Positions 61,625 through 64,000 of a DNA stretch of 64,000 nucleotides are shown in pieces. Below the pieces are notes generated by a model, which made no database searches, was not told where the DNA came from, and saw nothing but the letters and a program-made list of their open reading frames with translations. A program made the translations under genes and the position numbers. Position 1 is the stretch's first letter. The number at the start of each line of letters is the position of its first letter. The stretch is from Pseudomonas putida (GTDB lineage: Bacteria; Pseudomonadota; Gammaproteobacteria; Pseudomonadales; Pseudomonadaceae), in NCBI GenBank assembly GCA_041879295.1, contig CP047152.1, forward strand, positions 2,671,501-2,735,500, written 5' to 3'.

Positions 61625-62815
61625 TCAGTGAATGCTTGAGGCCAGCTCGAAAATCGGCATGTACATGAGGATCACGATCAGGCCGATCAGCAGGCCGATG
61701 AAGGTCATCAGCAACGGCTCGAACAGTTTGACGAACCATTCCACCCAGCGGCCGATTTCCTGGTCATGGAAATCGGCGCAGCGCTCCAGCATCTCGCCCA
61801 GGTTGCCGGACTGCTCGCCAGCCCTCAGCAGGCGCAGTGAAACCGGCGTCACCAGGTGCCCGGCCGCCAGTGCATCGGAGAGCGGCAGCCCTTCGCCCAC
61901 CCGCTGGCAGGCCTGCTCCAGGCCCTGCGCTGCTGCGTTGCCGAGCAGGCCGCGGGCCATGCCCATGGCGGTGAGGATGGGAATGCCGCCTTGCAGCAGG
62001 ATGCCCAGCGAGCGATAGAAGCGCGCCAGCTCGTACATCATCAGGCGCTGGTGCAGTGCTGGCAGGCGCCGCAGTTGGCAGGAGGCCCAGTACCGTACAC
62101 GCGGGTGCCTACGCAGCAGCCAAAGCGCCGCGACCCCACCGACGCTGCCCAGCGCCAGGGGCGCTTGCTGGGCATGCAGAAACAGGCCGACCTGCATCAG
62201 TACCCGTGACAACCAGGGTAGTTCGGTGCCCATGCCCTCGAACACTTGGCTGAAACGCGGCACCACATAGCCGAGCAGGAACAGCACCACCCCACCCCCC
62301 ACCAGCAACAGCAGCAACGGGTAGACCGAGGCACCCACCAGCTTCTGTCGGACCAGGTCCAGGCGCTGGCGATAGCTGATATAGCGGGTGAGGGCATCGC
62401 CCAGGGCGCCGGTGCGTTCACTGGACTGCACCAGCGCCACATACAACGGCGGGAATACACGCGGTTGCTGGCCCAGTGCCTGGGACAGCGAGCGGCCCTC
62501 GTACAACTGGCGTACCAGCTCGGCGAGCACCTTGCGCGCTGTCGCTGCCGGGCTCTTCTCCGCCAGGCTTTCCAGTGCGTCGATCAGCGGCAGGCCGGCA
62601 TTGAGCAAGGTTGACAGTTCCTGGCTGAACAGCACCAGGTCGAACGCCGCTTCACGGCGCCAGGCCATGCCGCGCAAGGCGCCGCCGCTGCTGCGCAGGC
62701 TGAGCACACGCAGGCCTTGGTCTTCGGCCTGGCGGCGGGCCTGGTCCGCGTCCTCGGCATCGATCTGCAACTGCACCACGCCCTGCCTACCCAGGGCCTT
62801 GAGGCTGTAGCGCAT
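61625..62815 (-). CDS. gspF: Type II secretion system inner-membrane protein GspF
   Basis: 396 residues. Two GspF repeats, each with SLAEKSPAATARKVL / QACQRVGEGLPLSDALA type segments (FSQELSTLLNAGLPLIDALESL; FYRSLGILLQGGIPILTAMGMA), and three membrane helices (one after ~165, one at ~215, one at the C-terminus, MTFIGLLIGLIVILMYMPIFEL). It is the platform protein of pseudopilus assembly. GGAG precedes the ATG; the gene lies 11 bases after gspG. Confidence 0.94.
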   Translation of the reverse strand: MRYSLKALGRQGVVQLQIDAEDADQARRQAEDQGLRVLSLRSSGGALRGMAWRREAAFDLVLFSQELSTLLNAGLPLIDALESLAEKSPAATARKVLAELVRQLYEGRSLSQALGQQPRVFPPLYVALVQSSERTGALGDALTRYISYRQRLDLVRQKLVGASVYPLLLLLVGGGVVLFLLGYVVPRFSQVFEGMGTELPWLSRVLMQVGLFLHAQQAPLALGSVGGVAALWLLRRHPRVRYWASCQLRRLPALHQRLMMYELARFYRSLGILLQGGIPILTAMGMARGLLGNAAAQGLEQACQRVGEGLPLSDALAAGHLVTPVSLRLLRAGEQSGNLGEMLERCADFHDQEIGRWVEWFVKLFEPLLMTFIGLLIGLIVILMYMPIFELASSIH

Positions 62816-62826
62816 GGCCGCTCTCC

Positions 62827-63252
62827 TTACTGCCAGCTGGTAATTTCGGCGTTTTCCCCATCGCCACCCGGCTGGCCGTCCTTGCCCATCGACAGCAGGT
62901 CGTACTCACCGCCGTTCTCGCCGGGTTGCCGGTAGATATACGGGCGGCCCCACGGGTCTTGCGGCACGGCCTTCTGCAGGTACGGGCCGGTCCAGCGAGC
63001 CTCGCCACTGGGGGCGACCACCAGTGCCTGCAAGCCTTGTTCGCTGTTGGGGTAGTGGCCGACCTCCAGGCGGTACAGGTCCAGGGCCTTGCTCAGCCCC
63101 TCAATCTGCGCCCGCGCAACCTTGGCCTCGGAGCGGCCTAGCTGACTGAAGTACTTGGGCGCGACGATGCCGGCCAGCAGGCCGAGTACCACCAGTACCA
63201 CCAGGAGTTCAAGCAGAGTGAAGCCACGTTGCGGGTTGGTTCTGCGCTGCAT
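62827..63252 (-). CDS. gspG: Major pseudopilin GspG
   Basis: 141 residues from ATG 63252 (GGAGG eight bases upstream). The prepilin peptidase site is RGFTLLELLVVLVVLGLLAG (cleavage after Gly10, Glu at +5), then the GspG signature YRLEVGHYPNSEQGLQALV and a C-terminal calcium-loop region (DPWGRPYIYRQPGENGGEYDLLSMGKDGQPGG). It builds the periplasmic pseudopilus of type II secretion. It is paired with gspF; other gsp genes are presumably outside the window. Confidence 0.95.
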   Translation of the reverse strand: MQRRTNPQRGFTLLELLVVLVVLGLLAGIVAPKYFSQLGRSEAKVARAQIEGLSKALDLYRLEVGHYPNSEQGLQALVVAPSGEARWTGPYLQKAVPQDPWGRPYIYRQPGENGGEYDLLSMGKDGQPGGDGENAEITSWQ

Positions 63253-63437
63253 GGTGAAGCCCTCCACTGCTATGGGGACAAGCGTTGACATGCACCATGC
63301 AACAGCCGTGCACGTCTGCCCCGGGGCCTTGCGCCATGGGGCACAGGAAGCGGCACAGTGCTTGCGTCGTGGTGACTGTCCTCGGGTTTTCCGGGGCATT
63401 TCCCCCACATCGGGGCCACGACGAAGAGGCGACCGGC

Positions 63438-64000
63438 ATGCGTGGACTCATCCTCGGTTTGATCTGGCTGGCGGCAGGTGCTGCCCAGGCCGATGTGTAC
63501 ATCTCAATCGATGCCAAGGGTGGCTACGTGCTGACCAATGTCCATCGACCAGGGCGCCACTATGAGAAGGTGATCAACGAGCCGCTGTCCCAGGGTGGGC
63601 CGGTCAAGGCGCAGATGATCACTGGCCGCCCTTACGCCGAGGTCGTCGCCACGGCTGCGCGCATCCACAACGTGCCGCCGGCGCTGCTGCACGCGGTGAT
63701 CAAGGCCGAGTCCGGCTACAACCCCAAAGCCCGTTCGCGGGCGGGGGCAGTTGGGTTGATGCAACTGATGCCGGATACCGCCCGCGAGATGGGGGTGCAA
63801 GACCGGCTGGACCCTGAAGACAATGTGCAAGGCGGGGCACGCTACCTCAAGCAAATGCTTACCCTGTTCGACAATGACATCACCTTGGCTGTGGCGGCCT
63901 ACAACGCCGGCCCGGATGCTGTATTGCGGCGCGGTGCCGTGCCGCCGTTTGCCGAGACCCGGCGCTATGTGCCCACGGTGCTGCGCGAATATCGCAAGTT
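63438..64000 (+). CDS. Lytic transglycosylase (SLT domain), 3' end outside window
   Basis: About 187 codons are visible and the frame is open at the window end. ATG 63438 with GAAGAGG upstream. Signal peptide RGLILGLIWLAAGAAQA; a short region (DVYISIDAKGGYVLTNV) resembling the DUF4124-like start of some transglycosylases; then the family 1 SLT domain with catalytic Glu in AVIKAESGYNPKARS, AVGLMQLMPDTAREMG and AVAAYNAGPDAV. It cleaves peptidoglycan. Divergent from gspG, it may open the wall for the secretion apparatus, as small SLT genes linked to gsp clusters do. Confidence 0.9.
   Translation, partial: MRGLILGLIWLAAGAAQADVYISIDAKGGYVLTNVHRPGRHYEKVINEPLSQGGPVKAQMITGRPYAEVVATAARIHNVPPALLHAVIKAESGYNPKARSRAGAVGLMQLMPDTAREMGVQDRLDPEDNVQGGARYLKQMLTLFDNDITLAVAAYNAGPDAVLRRGAVPPFAETRRYVPTVLREYRK

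Overview
The window is a 64 kb chromosomal segment that looks like the Pseudomonas putida group. It is GC-rich and carries four sites with the Pseudomonas REP core (TTCGCGGG...CCCGCTCCTACA). It also holds a quinohemoprotein amine dehydrogenase locus, MexEF-OprN, Hpd and Nfr genes. The gene order agrees with what I remember of P. putida KT2440, but that was not checked. I saw no tRNA, rRNA, CRISPR array, prophage or insertion sequence.

Region 1 (1-3090): the 3' part of an AraC-type regulator, then a divergent LysR regulator / zinc-free quinone oxidoreductase pair and a REP-bearing gap. Region 2 (3090-18400) is an amine catabolism island. It has a sigma-54 enhancer-binding regulator, the maturation genes qhnF-qhnE-qhnG, an outer-membrane channel, an aldehyde dehydrogenase, and the structural/maturation operon qhnA-qhnD-qhnC-qhnB, followed by an acyl-CoA synthetase. 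Primary amines would be oxidised in the periplasm by QhnABC, the aldehyde oxidised to the acid, and the acid activated with CoA. Both divergent transcription units (aldehyde dehydrogenase and qhnA) have sigma-54 type -24/-12 elements. Several start regions carry A-rich Crc/Hfq-like motifs.

Region 3 (18480-25602): mobA, a two-gene RND pump without its own outer-membrane factor, and a divergent RstAB-like two-component system. Region 4 (25637-32866) is a c-di-GMP/surface glycan locus: a membrane diguanylate cyclase, a DUF4434-type protein, NfrA, and NfrB. nfrB is interrupted by a single in-frame TGA between its catalytic TED and QxxRW motifs. Region 5 (33013-38754): a PACE-family efflux gene, then ilvA preceded by a complete transcription attenuator with an Ile-rich leader peptide, an unrecognised protein, a glyoxalase-like protein, and an unusual aldehyde dehydrogenase.

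Region 6 (39210-45711): a FemAB/GNAT-like protein plus a GT61 glycosyltransferase, an AraC/LysE pair, a TerC-CBS membrane protein with a coupled upstream ORF, and a RarD-like transporter. Region 7 (45745-55363): a CSS-EAL phosphodiesterase, hpd, a CSS sensor with no EAL domain, a DJ-1/Hsp31-like protein, two tail-to-tail hybrid histidine kinases, and a TPR protein. Region 8 (55507-64000): the mexE-mexF-oprN operon with its terminator, a gspG-gspF pair of a type II secretion system, and the start of a lytic transglycosylase cut by the window edge.

The most notable observations are the interrupted nfrB in a c-di-GMP glycan locus, the ilvA attenuator, the paired sigma-54 promoters of the amine dehydrogenase island, and the orphan CSS sensor.
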